64,000 nucleotides of DNA from Hippopus hippopus (taxonomy: Eukaryota > Mollusca > Bivalvia > Cardiida > Cardiidae), in NCBI GenBank assembly GCA_946811185.2, contig OX328096.1, positions 51,040,252 to 51,104,251 of the forward strand. Direction: 5' to 3'. The notes beneath the pieces were generated by a model, which was given only the letters and a program-made list of their open reading frames with translations, ran no database searches and was not told where the DNA came from. Within the stretch, counting starts at the first letter, position 1. Every line of letters begins with the position of its first letter. Shown here in pieces: positions 32,950 to 44,629 of the stretch. Both the position numbers and the translations under genes were made by a program.

Positions 32950-34508
32950 AAACAGTGAAAAAAAATGCAGTGCAATTTCTCTAAACTAAATGTTTGGAAT
33001 CAAGCCATATTTTATAGGGTTTCAGTATGCTTTGTATTAAACAATCCTAGCAAAATTTCAAATGTGGACTTTGTTGAGTATACGATACTAAGTCATCAAA
33101 TGGCTGCTTTTCCTGAACGGTTTACCAGATTTTCTTCACTTTTAATAGAGTTCAATCCCTTGATGAACCAAACAATCTTTGCAAGTTTCAAAAGAATTGG
33201 ATCAACACTGTGAACTTTATTACCTAAACAAAAAGTGGAAATTTTCAACTTTGAATGGCTACTTTTCCCATACTGATTGTCAGACTTTTTTCAAAATCTG
33301 AACACAAATGCTGACTTCATCGCATAAACAAGAAATGGAAATTTTCAACTTTAAATGACTACTTTTCCCATACTGATTGTCAGATTTTTTTCCAAATCAA
33401 TAGGGTTCAAGATGTTGATGTGACAAAGCAACTCTGAAAGTTTCATGAAAATCTGACCACAAATGCTGACTTCATCGCGTAAACAAGAAATGGAAAATTT
33501 TCAGCTTGAAATGGTTACTTTTACCATACTGTTTGTTGGATTTTGTTCAAAATCAATAAGGTTGAAGTTATTGATGAGATAAACAAACTGTGCAAGTTTC
33601 ACAAAAATCTGATTACAAATGCAGACTTTATCATGTAAACAAGAAATGGAAATTTTTTTCTTGAAATGGCTACTTTTCCCATATTGTTTGTTGGATTTTT
33701 TTCAAAATCAATAGGATTGAAGCTATTGATAAGATAAACAAGCTGTACAAGTTTCATGAAAATCCGACCACAAATGCTGACGGCATCGCATAAACAAGAA
33801 ATGGAAGTTTTCAACTTGAAGTGGCTTCTTTTCCCATACTTTTTGTTGGATTTTTTTCAAAATCAATAGGGTTGAAGCTATTGACGAGATAAACAAACTG
33901 AGCAAGTTTCACAAAAATCTGATAATAAATGCAGACTTTATCATGTAAACAAGAAATGGAAATTTTCAACTTGAAATGGCTACTTTTCCCATATTGTTTG
34001 TTGAATTTTTTTCAAAATCAATAGGGTTGAAGCTATTGATAAGATTAACAAACTGTGCATGTTTCATGGAAATCTGACTAGAAACGCAGACTTTATGGCA
34101 TAAACAAGAAATGGAAATTTTCAACCTGAAATGGCTACTTTTCCCATACTATTTGTTGGATTTTTTTCAAAATCAATAGGGTTCAAGCTATTGATGAGAT
34201 AAACAAACTGTGCAAATTTCACGAAAATCTGACAACAAATGCAGACTTCATCGTGTAAACAAGAAATGGAAATTTTCAACTTCAAATGGCTACTTTTCCC
34301 ATACTGTTTGTTGGGTTTTTTTTTTTAAATCAATAGGGTTGAAGCTATTGATGAGATAAACAAACTGTGCAAGTTTCATGAAAATCTGACACAAATGCAG
34401 ACTTTATCGCATAAACAAGAAAAAAACTAACGGACGGACGGACAGACGGACGGACGACGGAAACCATACGATGACATAAGCTCTGCTGGCTTTTAGCCAG
34501 TAGAGCTA
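32950..34508 (+). mobile_element. Helitron-like element with tandem units of about 156 bp
   Basis: Units contain AAACAAGAAATGGAAATTTT, GGCTACTTTTCCCATACT, AATCAATAGGGTTGAAGCTA and AACAAACTGTGCAAGTTTCA. About nine or ten units are present, the first ones (32965-33230) more diverged. An ACGGACGGAC tract and GCTGGCTTTTAGCCAG hairpin ending GAGCTAAAAA close it. The 5' end is not resolved. Confidence 0.82.
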
Positions 34509-34554
34509 AAAATCAGGTGAGAAATGCAGATTTTCATAGCATAAACAAGAAAAT

Positions 34555-34735
34555 ATTGATGCAAAGTTGAAGGCAAGCCACTGCATGATGTATGCACTTT
34601 GGCCTTTGCCATTATAGTTTAAAATCAGACAGTGCAAATCAAACTTCAGACTGCAAATCCATCCTTCATTGTGTTCAATAGCATCTAGAGTAACTGTTGA
34701 TCTCAACTCTAATAATAATTGTTTCCAAGCCTTAA
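34555..34735. mobile_element. MITE-3-like remnant
   Basis: 'CAGTGCAAATCAAACTTCAG' and TGCATGATGTATGCA are diverged core pieces. Confidence 0.35.
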
Positions 34736-34985
34736 CCATTTCCAAACAAATCCAGTGTTTAAGCCACTTGGAAGAAGAAAGCTTTTGAAAACTTTTCTAG
34801 ATTCTGGATTCGAAGACAAGCTATCTGAATTTCTCATTTACTCTGCCTCAGCCAATCAGGGAGGGCTAGTCTTGGAATAACAGGTGACTTTATGGTGGGA
34901 AAATGTGGAAATACTTATTTTCAGTATGTTTTCTATATCACCTAAAAAGGTTTTTTCTGTCTACAAATCTTCATGCTTTGAGCCA
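34736..34985 (+). mobile_element. MITE-1 copy interrupted by about 90 bp
   Basis: The 5' block (34736-34797) and 3' block (about 34893-34985) are separated by unrelated sequence at 34798-34892 that replaces the hairpin. Confidence 0.6.
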
Positions 34986-35416
34986 CTTCAAGCATTTCTC
35001 ACTATACCTAAAAATAACTAGCACCATTATGGGTTGACTGCAAAAAGGGATACAATAAAATGTGCAATTGACTCATTTTGAGGCCTTCTAGACACCGTGA
35101 GGAGGTTGAAAAGCTAACTACAGTTGTTAGCAAATAAGATAATTAAGCAAGACACAAATTATTGCAGTTGGCAATAGATCTGAAAACTTGAAACTCCCCA
35201 CTGATTAGAGGGGTCTAACCTTTGGCAGGTTATCTTAGAGGCACAAAAAGAAACCCTGATAAAATATTCATATTTATGAGAAAAGTCAGAATGGTCCTTA
35301 ACACTTCAAGACCAAGAAATTATTGGAAACTAACTGGAATTCCATTTGTTACCTAGCTTACACCTTATCCAAGTAAAATCATTTGATGAATCATCAATCT
35401 GTGAACAATCTTTCTG
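34986..35416. other. No recognisable feature
   Basis: Intron-like. No supported exon. Confidence 0.4.
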
Positions 35417-35637
35417 TAACCCTTTACCACACAGTCTCACATTCTAACAACCTTGAGAAAGACGGCTTTTGAAAACATTGTAAGAAAAGGAGAAAATGCT
35501 GGTAACCAGTATTTTCTCCTTTTCCCACAATGTTTTCTACCCATTTGAAGACAAATCTCATTATCTGAGCCACATTCATTTTGTCATGAGCAAACGCTTT
35601 CTACCTGGATCAGTCAAAACTTAGAGTAAAAAGTTAA
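35417..35637 (+). mobile_element. MITE-1 copy, full length
   Basis: AACCCTTTACCACACAGTCT start, AAAAGTTAAA end, and a well-kept hairpin. Confidence 0.87.
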
Positions 35638-35765
35638 ACATTTTTAAAAAAACAAAAGGATCTGCAAATTATGAGAAAACCTTGAGACAAAAAGTCAGAA
35701 TTTCTGCTTATAATGTATTCTGGATAATCCCTATATGCACAGAATGTATTGAATATCTATCAAAA

Positions 35766-35960
35766 TAAGAGGGAAACTAGGTACTGTATCGCTCACCCAG
35801 GCCTTTCTTATTTACTATTGTAACAAAAATGTTTGAATAGCATGAGATGCAAAAGAAATGTTAGAAGAGAAAATAACTTGCTATGTGTAACATTTTTGCT
35901 CACTGGGCTTCCAACTGACTTGATGTTGGGGGCAGGCAGCGAGACAAAGTGACATAAAAA
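35766..35960 (+). mobile_element. Helitron-like 5' end fragment
   Basis: AAGAGGGAAACTAGGTACTG then TATCGCTCACCCAGGCC resembles the 5' end of this class. No body units or 3' hairpin follow. Confidence 0.4.
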
Positions 35961-36435
35961 CCATATTAAAAATGTCACTGCTTTAGTTATACCAGGATTC
36001 CCATCAACATACTGAGTAATTATGCTTCAAACCAAGCATGACATAGATTTGCACTTTACCAACTGTATTGATCATAAAGAAAAATATGATGACAAAATTT
36101 CTTGAAAATAAAATATGAACTGTGGCTTTCAAAGTCTTAACAATTATAATTCTCTTCTCATTCTGATCAAATAACCTAATCTTTTAACAGATATGACCTA
36201 TTTCCCTCCTTGTCATTTTGAAAAAAATTCTTTCAGAATAACAACACCTTTACCGATGCACCTCTTGCCCCTTCAACATATTCATCTGCTTCAATGTCGG
36301 AAATTGTGCAGAACATACAAGTAAATGGTCTACAAAGACAGGATATGGAATATTTTGATGTCCAACAAAAAATAAATACAACATGACTAGCAGTGTTGTG
36401 TTTGATTCAAACATATCTTATATTCCAAGAATATC
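35961..36435. other. No recognisable feature
   Basis: Very A+T-rich. Confidence 0.4.
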
Positions 36436-36439
36436 TTTT

Positions 36440-36590
36440 CTTTGCTTCTACAGGAAAAAAAATAGGCATAAATATTTATTTGCATAATATTCTTTATAAA
36501 ATACTGGCTATCAGCAATTTCTCCTTTTATCAAATTGTTTTCAAAGCTTTCCTCTTCATATTTATACAAAAAATACAAAATTATTAGGCA
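36440..36590 (-). mobile_element. MITE-1 remnant
   Basis: GGCTATCAGCAATTTCTCCT and ATTGTTTTCAAAGCTTTCC mark a decayed right half. Confidence 0.5.
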
Positions 36591-36799
36591 GATGTTAAAT
36601 CAGAAGGAAACTGCAAGTATCTATAATGGAAAAGTGTTGTTCATTTTGTATAGCATAGCGTAATATTTCTGACATATTTATATCATGGAAACAAATCTTC
36701 AGGGAATCCAGCAGTAAAATTTTCCAAGAATTTTTTCCCACACACATCAGTTACAATAAGACAGCATTTGCTCTTTCTTCAATCAATTTCAATATCTTT

Positions 36800-37012
36800 A
36801 TTCTTTAACCAAAAAATCCCATGTTGATACAAACCTGAGGAAGAAAACTTTTGAAAATATTGTTGGAAAAGGAGAAAGTGCTAGTAATAAGCATTCTCTA
36901 CATTTCCAATAACTTGTTTTATACCCTTTAAAATTCTGTCGCATGAGCCATGTCCGTGATTGCTATCAATTTGGAAATTTCTCAAACTTTGTTATTAGGT
37001 TAAGAGTTCTTT
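36800..37012 (+). mobile_element. MITE-1 copy, diverged
   Basis: All blocks are present in order with an eroded hairpin (AGAAAGTGCTAGTAATAAGC). Confidence 0.75.
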
Positions 37013-37294
37013 CCCCTTATTTCCTTTCTTCTGCCAATGAAAATCTTGTCTGGATAAGATGGCTTCTTTTTTGATGAATACATGTCACAAGAGTGATTTA
37101 TAGAAATATTTTCTGCTGTAGGAGATAATATGAAAAGAAACAGATCATATTTATGTCTCCAATTTGTGTGACACAATAGCTTCAAAGGACAAGGACACTC
37201 TAAATAACACCTTCAAAGACAAGCTATGCAGGACTCGTATTTCATTCAGACAAATAAAGTGAGAGAAGAGAAAATATACAAAATGATAACTCAC

Positions 37295-37403
37295 ATCCAG
37301 CAACAATTTCACCACATCAGTTTTTCCATACAAAGCTGCTTCATGTAGACAAGTCCCTTGTAATGTCGTCCTGTTTACATTGACACCTGCTTGTAACAGC
37401 AAC
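37295..37403 (-). CDS. caskin: Caskin-like ankyrin exon (third in window)
   Basis: This 109-nt exon starts in phase 2: its first G completes the arginine begun in the upstream exon. It ends in phase 0 at CTGGAT/GTGAGT, a strong donor. The acceptor is TCTATTTGCAG. It encodes [16 protein letters not shown] followed by [20 protein letters not shown], an ankyrin repeat very close to caskin family members. The following exon should encode a segment like NIRNTYNQTALDIV. I could not find one on the minus strand down to position 1, so that intron probably exceeds 37 kb. Confidence 0.88.
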
Positions 37404-37482
37404 CTGCAAATAGAGATCATGTATCATGCACAACTAACAAGTATTGAACAGATTCTTTTAAGTGGGAACTGTTTTTTGAGCT

Positions 37483-37660
37483 TTAACCCTATATCACACA
37501 ATGTAATCCAAAGTCAAAGCATTTCCAGACATCCAATCTGAGGTGGCTTAAACGATGCAAATGATTACCAGCATTTTCTCAGTTTCCCACAATAATTTCA
37601 AAAGCTCTATTGCTCAGGGTCATTAAAATTCGCGACTGTTTGGACAAGGCTTGAAGCACC
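37483..37660 (-). mobile_element. MITE-1 copy, left hairpin arm deleted
   Basis: TTAACCCTATATCACACAAT start. The hairpin begins at GATTACCAGCATTTTCTCA. It lies 80 bp upstream of the third caskin-like exon, in the intron. Confidence 0.7.
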
Positions 37661-37779
37661 ATAAAAAAAAATGATTTTTTCCCCCCTCAGGATAAAACAC
37701 CAAAATAATGTCAATGCAAGGCTGCTCTTAGCAAGAACACTTCAACAAAGCAAAACAGTGTAGAACCAAGATCAAGTGC

Positions 37780-38023
37780 TTCAACTCTTTACTGCACAAT
37801 CCTGACGTTTGGAGGAAAACAGTTTTGTTAGACAGCTTTTGAAAACATTGTGGGGAAAGGAGAAAATGCTGGTAACCAGCATTTTCTCCTTTTCCCACAT
37901 AGTTTTCACTCCTGCAAACAACATTCTTTTAATTTTTGAGTCATATTTAATTCTATGTCTGCAAATGTTTTCAATTTGGACATGTATGGAATGTATGTAT
38001 TTTGTCATTTGGTAAAGGGTTAA
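37780..38023 (+). mobile_element. MITE-1 copy
   Basis: Full length with a nearly perfect hairpin and a small internal insertion before it. Confidence 0.87.
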
Positions 38024-38089
38024 ACTTAACATATTTATTGCTGATATATAAGAGTAAACAATGGTAATTTAAACAGTGGAGACCCAGAT

Positions 38090-38284
38090 CAGATGCTACA
38101 ATGAGTAGTGTCTGGTGGAGGTCTAATAGTATTTGCCCCAGGAATAAAAGAACTTTCCACAGCATAGCTCAGATGACTGATAGCTGTCTTTGACAATTTG
38201 AATCTGTCATGCTTTTTATGGATCACCTTATATGCCACAAACTGACACATCCCTGAAGATTCTGAAACAATGTGATTATCTAAA
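38090..38284 (-). CDS. Candidate terminal exon, unknown protein
   Basis: After a TTTGCTTTTAG acceptor, a minus-strand frame stays open for 64 codons to a TGA, including CQFVAYKVIHKKHDRFKLSK and GANTIRPPPDTTHCSI. An AATAAA motif follows about 55 bases downstream (near 38033-38038), just before a MITE-1 copy. The required incoming phase (1) does not match the neighbouring caskin-like or alternative exons. It could be a nested gene's last exon or a relic. Confidence 0.22.
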
Positions 38285-38329
38285 AGCAAATGCCAAGGTT
38301 TCAAGATACATTTATATTCATTTTCAGCC

Positions 38330-38856
38330 AGTTTTTAACCCATTTAATCTTTATTTTATCATACAATGATAAATCTTGTATCTTCATGCCAAATATTGCC
38401 CCTGACGGTTGCAAGATTGCATAGATTAAGACCAGTGAAAATACATATCATTTTCTGGAGGCTGTCAAAGAAATCACTAATGTAAAATTTCCAGTTTAAA
38501 ATCCGTTACACCGTACAGGTCAGTAATTTACAGATTTTGACTATATACAGCTGACTAAATTCTGAACCATTCTACAGCATATAAAACTTTACCAGCATTT
38601 TTTTTTCTCTGGCAGTATGGATGTTGTATCTTCCAAACAAACGTTGTGAATATAGACAGCTCAGGACCTGGGCATTAAATTTTGTCATGAAAACCATACA
38701 TTACATTCATTTCGTACATATGATCGGGTACATGTTCTACCACAATCCACAGATTGGTTCCCTATTACTTGCACAAAGATGGCGTGGTTGGAAGTTGATG
38801 CCAATCTAACATGAACATAGATTCACAAGACAAAATGTACCTCTGTACATAAATAA
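38330..38856. other. Unassigned; plus-strand acceptor and open frame at 38619-38812
   Basis: A strong TTTTTTCTCTGGCAG acceptor at 38618 precedes an open frame of 64 codons (…QLRTWALNFVMKTIHYIHF…) to TAA. There is no other support and no family is recognised. Confidence 0.2.
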
Positions 38857-39125
38857 TGATATGAACCATGCTCTGTGACAAGGGAGTTTAATGCATCTGC
38901 AGCTAGTATCCACCCAGGTCAGCATGCACAGTCCCCACAGGCTGACCTTGGTCAAAACTTTTTGCCTTTGGTAAATTTTCTGTATGTCCAAGGACCACTC
39001 TACCTCATAATTCAGATGGTTGTTAGACAAAATGAATATTACGGATCCATAATTATGTGATGAATGGCTTGGCAAAATGCATCACAGAGATGCATTAAAA
39101 CCTCCTTCTGCCAGAGCATGCATAT
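38857..39125. mobile_element. MITE-4 copy, diverged ends
   Basis: ATGAACCATGCTCTGTGACA at the left, CCAGAGCATGCATAT at the right, and an inner AGGTCAGCATGCACAGTCC hairpin. Confidence 0.8.
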
Positions 39126-39195
39126 ATAACTATTCTGCAACTTGATTTACATGCCATATCTTGTCAGTATTAAGGATGCACACAGTATGTTGTAC

Positions 39196-39323
39196 CTCTT
39201 CTTTTTATTTCTTGGTGAGAGTCTATCCTTTAGCCCTGTCAGTGACAAGTTCGGCAAGCTTGGCATTCTGGGTAAACTAAGGCGCTTACTCAGGCCAGGT
39301 GATTTTGGATTTTTTCCATCCAT
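39196..39323 (-). CDS. Candidate alternative first exon of the caskin-like gene
   Basis: This minus-strand open frame begins with ATG in a strong Kozak setting (AAACATGG) and encodes 42 residues beginning MDGKNPKSPGLSKRLSLPRM. It is rich in K, R, S, P and L. It ends AAGAAGAG/GTACAA, leaving phase 2, exactly what the 37403 acceptor needs (AG plus G gives R). No credible acceptor precedes it, as expected of a first exon. The exon is GC-richer than its surroundings. If used, it would give a short isoform with a basic leader replacing the upstream ankyrin repeats. The plus strand is also open here with its own acceptor, so strand is not certain. Confidence 0.4.
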
Positions 39324-39383
39324 GTTTCCATTAATCCATTTAACAACACAACAATATTTCAATGTTTTTCTATACAATGTTCA

Positions 39384-39875
39384 GACACTTCCAGACCTAT
39401 GTCACTTTTTCTGTATAATCATGTGCATCATCACATAGCTTATGAAGAATTCTTATCAGGCAGCTGTAACTTCCAAGATTTCTACGCCTATAGTACCAAG
39501 TAAATGTCTTTTTGATACAGGATCAGACTTCATTTTTGCTGCCTGATGGTGACTTCATTGTCAATAAAAAAGAAAACCCTAAGAGATGCTTGGAGTCCTA
39601 ACATACAAAAATTAATGTCCCTATCAATACTACTGCACGAGACAGCCTTCGTAGGAAAATGAGTAAGTAAAATTCATAATAAGCATTTTACTTTCTTATA
39701 AATGTTTCTATGGTACACTAACAATGTATATCCTTCAGACCAGCTAAATCATTCATGTTTTAGCAGTGCAAGGCTTGGGCTTTGCAGAACCTTGCCCAAG
39801 GACACTTCCCCGCTGACAGCACAAGCGTAAATGGCCATGAAGACCTTTTCAACTCATCTTACATGCTGCATTATC
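39384..39875. other. Unassigned; SINE-B fragment at about 39752-39825
   Basis: TTTAGCAGTGCAAGGCTTGG and CCTTGCCCAAGGACACTTCC match the SINE-B body. The remainder is unrecognised and may include the promoter of the alternative first exon. Confidence 0.45.
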
Positions 39876-40349
39876 TTAATCCTATACCAAACAATCCCAT
39901 GTTTTCACAACCCTGAAAAAAACAAAACACTTTTGAAAACATTGTGGGAAAGAGAGAAAATGCTGGTTAAGATCATTTTCGCCTTTTGCCACAAAGTTTA
40001 AAGCATTTGATTTGAAATCTCGTAATTTGAGTCACGACTTATTTTCTGCTTGCAAAGGCTTTCGAGTTGTGGATCAGACTGAACATTTTTTTTTAGTCTT
40101 GTACAGACATAAATAGCCTTTAACCTTTTACCAAATGACAAAATTTTAGACTTGTTCAAACTGAAAGCATTTGCAGATGACAATTTCAATGTGGCTCAAA
40201 TGGTGCAATTTGTCTTTGATAGAGTAGAAAACATTGTGGGAAAAGGAAGAAAATGCTGGTTACCAGCATTTTCTCCTTTTCCCACAATGTTTTCAAAAGT
40301 CTTCTCTTTCAGGGTCGTTAAAACTCGGGATTGTGTGGTAAAGAGTTAA
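39876..40349. mobile_element. MITE-1 forward copy followed by a full reverse copy
   Basis: The forward copy, 39876 to about 40110, has a damaged hairpin. The reverse copy 40120-40349 is full length with a one-base insertion in the left arm. Confidence 0.85.
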
Positions 40350-40780
40350 CACTTTACCAGGCAAAAAACTTATTAACTTGTCCATAACTGAAAGCATTTG
40401 TAGTCAAAAATTGTATGTGGCTCTAAAGATAGGACCTGTCCTTAACTTTGAAACATAAAAATATAGAATTATCTAGATTAAAAAATTATTTTGAGACAAC
40501 TATTCAAATTTGGCTAAAATGATGGAAACTGTCTTTGATTTGGTATAAATCATTGCGGGAAACGAAGAAAATGCTGGTGACAAGCATTTTCTCCTTTTCC
40601 CATGATGTTTTCTATAGGCCTTTTCTTCAGGGTCACTAAAACTTGGGATCATGTGGTAAAGGGTTAAATAACATACTGAGAAAAGGGAAAATTTTGGTTA
40701 CCAACATTTTATCCTTTTAATTATCTGTTTTCAAAAGTTTTGTTTCCTGGTTGTTAAAATGTGGGGCTGTTTGGAAATGC
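40346..40780 (-). mobile_element. MITE-1 reverse copies, rearranged
   Basis: A 5' block at 40346-40440, a second from 40470 leading to a hairpin and a TTAA end at 40667, and a third partial hairpin to about 40780. Confidence 0.7.
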
Positions 40781-40784
40781 TTTT

Positions 40785-40993
40785 CCCTTGGAGTGCCGAC
40801 TAAACACAAACAAAAAAATTCAGTGTAGAAATAAGAGCTAAATGATTGCAATTTCAAGGTTGCTCATGTCCAGAATGTCCAAGCAAAGAGGACAGTGTAG
40901 ATCAAGGATCTGACTACAGCTGTTGTGCAGCCTGATTTTGATATACACTGCCAGTAAGGCAACTTAAGTTGTGAGTGGCACCTAAAGGGTTAA
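40785..40993 (+). mobile_element. MITE-3 copy
   Basis: Core ACAGTGTAGATCAAGGATCT with a diverged partner, ending CCTAAAGGGTTAA. Confidence 0.65.
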
Positions 40994-41124
40994 GGAAATG
41001 GACAATAAGAAATGGTAAGAATTAGCATAGTTCCAAACAAGACAGGCTTCAGTAATTCATCTTCAATAGAGACAGGTCAAATGATTTCCCAAGAGAGCTA
41101 AGGTTAAGCAGTCCCCAATAAGTA

Positions 41125-41280
41125 TTTCAAATAACTCTGTACAAAACAATCTGATGTTTAAATGACCCTGAAGGAGACTGCTTTTGAAAAGATTGTGGGA
41201 AAAGGTGAAAATGCTGGTAACCAGCATTTTCTCCTTTTCCCACAATCTTTTCAGAAGCCTTCCTCTTCTGGGTAACATAG
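41125..41280 (+). mobile_element. MITE-1 copy, 3' truncated, with paired hairpin change
   Basis: The hairpin at 41186-41252 pairs except at one position. It carries a matched C-to-G change at 41191 and G-to-C at 41247 relative to consensus. Confidence 0.82.
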
Positions 41281-41359
41281 AAACAAGGTATCAGGTCTTA
41301 CAATGTAAATAAAAAATATTTCTTCATCCATCCACAGTTAAGTTGCAGATTATCACAAA

Positions 41360-41490
41360 TTTTTTCTCCTTTTCCCACAATGTTTTCCATCCTATCTAGA
41401 ACAAATTATAACATCATTTTGAACAATATCTAATTTGTCATCAGCAATTGATCTCAATGTGGGCAATCTGTTTTCTGTTCAATAGTTAAT
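41360..41490 (+). mobile_element. MITE-1, 3' half
   Basis: Begins TTTTTTCTCCTTTTCCCACA and keeps the TAATTTGTCATCAGCAATTG block. Confidence 0.65.
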
Positions 41491-42179
41491 TTATGTTACC
41501 TCACTCAAACCAGTCAAAGAGAACTAGGACAACAAACCTGAGATCAGACTTGATGTATACGCTAGCTTTTCTTTGATTTCAAGTGCCACAAAGAACAGGC
41601 AGTCAAGTATGGCAGGATTATGGTTAATAATTTTTTTATGGTAATCATAAAACACATGGACTCAAGGAAAAAATGAGATTATATCCCCTGATACCATATT
41701 AATATACTTTAATGGACTGATATTTCCCTTAACCCAACATAATACTGGCCAATTTTAGACCTGGAATGGCAAATACTTATGACACACAAAGTAGATTTTT
41801 GAGGAAAAGCCAATTTATCCCATTTGAGTGACATGGAAAACATTTATCAGATTTTGAAAAAAAAAAAAAGCTCTGTCACAAGCAATTGCTCCTTGCCTCA
41901 CATTGTTTTAAAAAGTTATCTACAGTTAGGAAGTAAAAAGATGTTTTCTTTAGTGGTTAGAGATTCACAAGGTAAGATTTTTTGGTGAAACAATATAACT
42001 AATATTTTCAGTATTTCTTACTTCAAGAACCTAACACATTACTTTATAACCTAAATATAGTCTTTCAATCAACTAGTGCAAAATAGAAAAAGGATTTTTG
42101 TTTGATTTGTTTGGTTGAGAACACAATTTTTCAATGTTAATTAAGTAAAAAAAAAACCAGCGGCAAGCACATGTTAATG
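41491..42179. other. Unassigned stretch; faint MITE remnants
   Basis: A piece near 41870-41930 (GCAATTGCTCCTTGCCTCAC) may derive from MITE-1. Nothing else is supported. Confidence 0.35.
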
Positions 42180-42400
42180 GAACTTCCTTTACCACTTCTT
42201 TGCACAATACCATTTCAGAGCCAAGGCTCTTGAAAACATTCTAGGAAAATGCAGAGAAGCAGAAATCTATCCTTGTCCTACAAGGTTTTCTACCTTTTCA
42301 AAGACAGAAGACAAATTTCATCATTTAAACAACATCTAACTTTGCAGTTTACAGTTTTCAACTGAAAACTTGTAAGCTTTTGCTTCCTGGTAGATAGTAA
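42180..42400 (+). mobile_element. MITE-1 copy, very diverged
   Basis: TTCCTTTACC start, TTGAAAACATTCTAGGAAAA and TCTACCTTTTCAAAGACAGA blocks in order. Confidence 0.55.
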
Positions 42401-42852
42401 AATTGGCAAAAACAAAATAATCAATGAACAATAAAAACTATAATAAAAAGCACTTCTAAACCCATCAGGCATATAATTTATCTATAATCTCCCAAACCAC
42501 AACACAAACACCATCCTGGTCACTTCTACCTATATAATTGTCTATTACACTGGGAGCTGGCAGATGAGGGAAATATACATTCTAACATTTGGCATCGAGA
42601 AGCCTACATTAAAACGTCATTACAGAGAGTCCGATAATCATCTTATCTTTATCACCGACTATTTGTTTGGCTGCTATCTGTTGCCTACTAACAAGTGGTT
42701 TGCCCACCACCTGTGTGGCCCAACATGTATTCTCTCTAAAATGACCATTGATTATCAGTAATTTAACAAATTAATTATCCATTAGTTATTATCCATTATT
42801 TTGATTGACATCATAGAAAAATGAAATAACACTTAGACCACTAAATGAAAAC
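42401..42852. other. No recognisable feature
   Basis: A plus-strand frame of about 65 codons at 42564-42761 is open but has no splice or family support. Confidence 0.35.
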
Positions 42853-44086
42853 AAGAGGGCCATTGGCCCTAAAGTGTTCTGTGTAAAGTCATCTGGGATT
42901 GATACAGTTGAAGACATTCTGGTTGTGAGATGTAAACACTTAATTGTTAATGACCTACATTTTGATCAAATGTGATCCAGTTTCAAATTTGTTCCAGATA
43001 TTATGAAGTCAAACATTTGTATCAAAATTCATGAGTATCCAACTGAAAATGTGGCCTCTAGATTGCAAACAAGGTTTATGTAAGATTTAACCCAGTGACC
43101 TTTTTAATACAACATGACCCAATTTTGAACTTGTCCTAGATATAATAAGTACATTCAATCTGACCAATTTAATCACAAACACTGACCAATTTTCATGAGC
43201 ATCAGACTGAAAATGTGGCCTTTGGAGTGTACACAAGGCTCTTCTAAGATCTGTCCAAATGACCTACTTTTTTACCTGAAATGACCAAATTTTAACCATG
43301 TCCAAAACATCATCTAGACAAACCTTCTGACAAAGTCTCAAAAGTATCACACTGAAAATATGGCTTTTTTTACAATATGTCCCCATGACCTACGTTTTGA
43401 CCAGACATTACCCAATTTTAAACTGGTACTAGATATTGTTTGACCAGACATGACCCAATTTTAAACTGGTACTAGATATTATCCAACTAAACATTCTGAC
43501 CAGGTTTCATCAGTGTCAGACTGAAAATGTGACCTCTAGAATGCACACAAGGTTTCTCTCAGATTTAAACCAGTGACCTAATTTTTCACCCGATGTGACC
43601 TCATTTCGAACATGCCTGGAATGTCATCAAGGCAAACATTCTGACCAAGTTTCATGACTACTGAATTGACAATATGGCCTCTAGAGTTCACACAAGGTGT
43701 TTCTAAGACTTGTCCCATTGACCTACTTTTTGACCTGACTTGACCTATATTTTAAAGTTGTCAAAGATATCATCAAGACAAAAACTTTCACCAATTTTCA
43801 TGAGTATTGGGCTGAAAATGTGGCCTCTGGTGAGGATACAAGGTTTTTCTAAGAAGTGACCTAGTGACCTACTTTTTGACCCTGCATGACCCAATTTCAA
43901 AATGTTCTAGATATTATAAAGACAAACATTCTGACAAACTATGAGTATTGGATGGAAAACGTGGCTTCTAGAGTGCACTTAAAGTAATTATTGATAGCTA
44001 GACAGTGCACAATGGACAAAGTATGTTGGACACAGCACAATCAACAAAGTTCACTCTGAGCACTTCATGCTCAGATGAGCTAAAAA
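42853..44086 (+). mobile_element. Helitron-like element, old tandem array
   Basis: 5' end AAGAGGGCCATTGGCCCT. Units related to the 145-bp array at 12261 but diverged. A 46-bp duplication lies at about 43393-43478. The 3' hairpin ends GATGAGCTAAAAA. Confidence 0.8.
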
Positions 44087-44110
44087 CGTTATGAAAATAC
44101 AATTTGTGAT

Positions 44111-44338
44111 TTAACCCTTTACCACACAATGACGACTTTTGACACCCCTGATTGAGAAGGCTTTTGAAAACATTGTGGAAAAAGGAGAAAATGCTGGTAA
44201 CCAGCATTTTCTCCTTTTCCCACAATGTTTTCTACCCTATCAAAGAAAAATCATTTCATATGATCCACTTTGAAACTGTCCTCTGCAAATGCTTTCAATT
44301 CGGACAGGTCTAAAATTGGTCGTGTGGTAAAGGGTTAA
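44111..44338 (+). mobile_element. MITE-1 copy, full length
   Basis: TTAA at both ends, 228 bp, and a hairpin with one mismatch. Confidence 0.92.
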
Positions 44339-44340
44339 CC

Positions 44341-44525
44341 TGCTGGCACATTTGAGACATATCATCATGACAGCTCACTTTTTCACATGTTTTTTTACTT
44401 CATAAGCGCTAGGCTTAATCTCTGCAGTGCCTTACTCAAGAAAAATCCTGTGTAATAGCATAGGATCTAGACCCTCTGGATTATAAATCCACCATCCTAA
44501 CTTACCTGAGCCATGCTGGACCCCT
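44341..44525 (-). mobile_element. SINE-B copy, diverged
   Basis: CATATCATCATGACAGCTCA, AAGCGCTAGGCTTAATCTCT and a decayed reverse tRNA-like head ending GCCATGCTGGACCCC. Confidence 0.65.
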
Positions 44526-44629
44526 GTGGAAATAGCTGGAAACAAGGACTTTCTCATTAAATACTGTCTTAATTGTTTCTACATCTCAATTCTTCATACA
44601 AAAAAATTCTATAACAGAGCAAAGCCATT

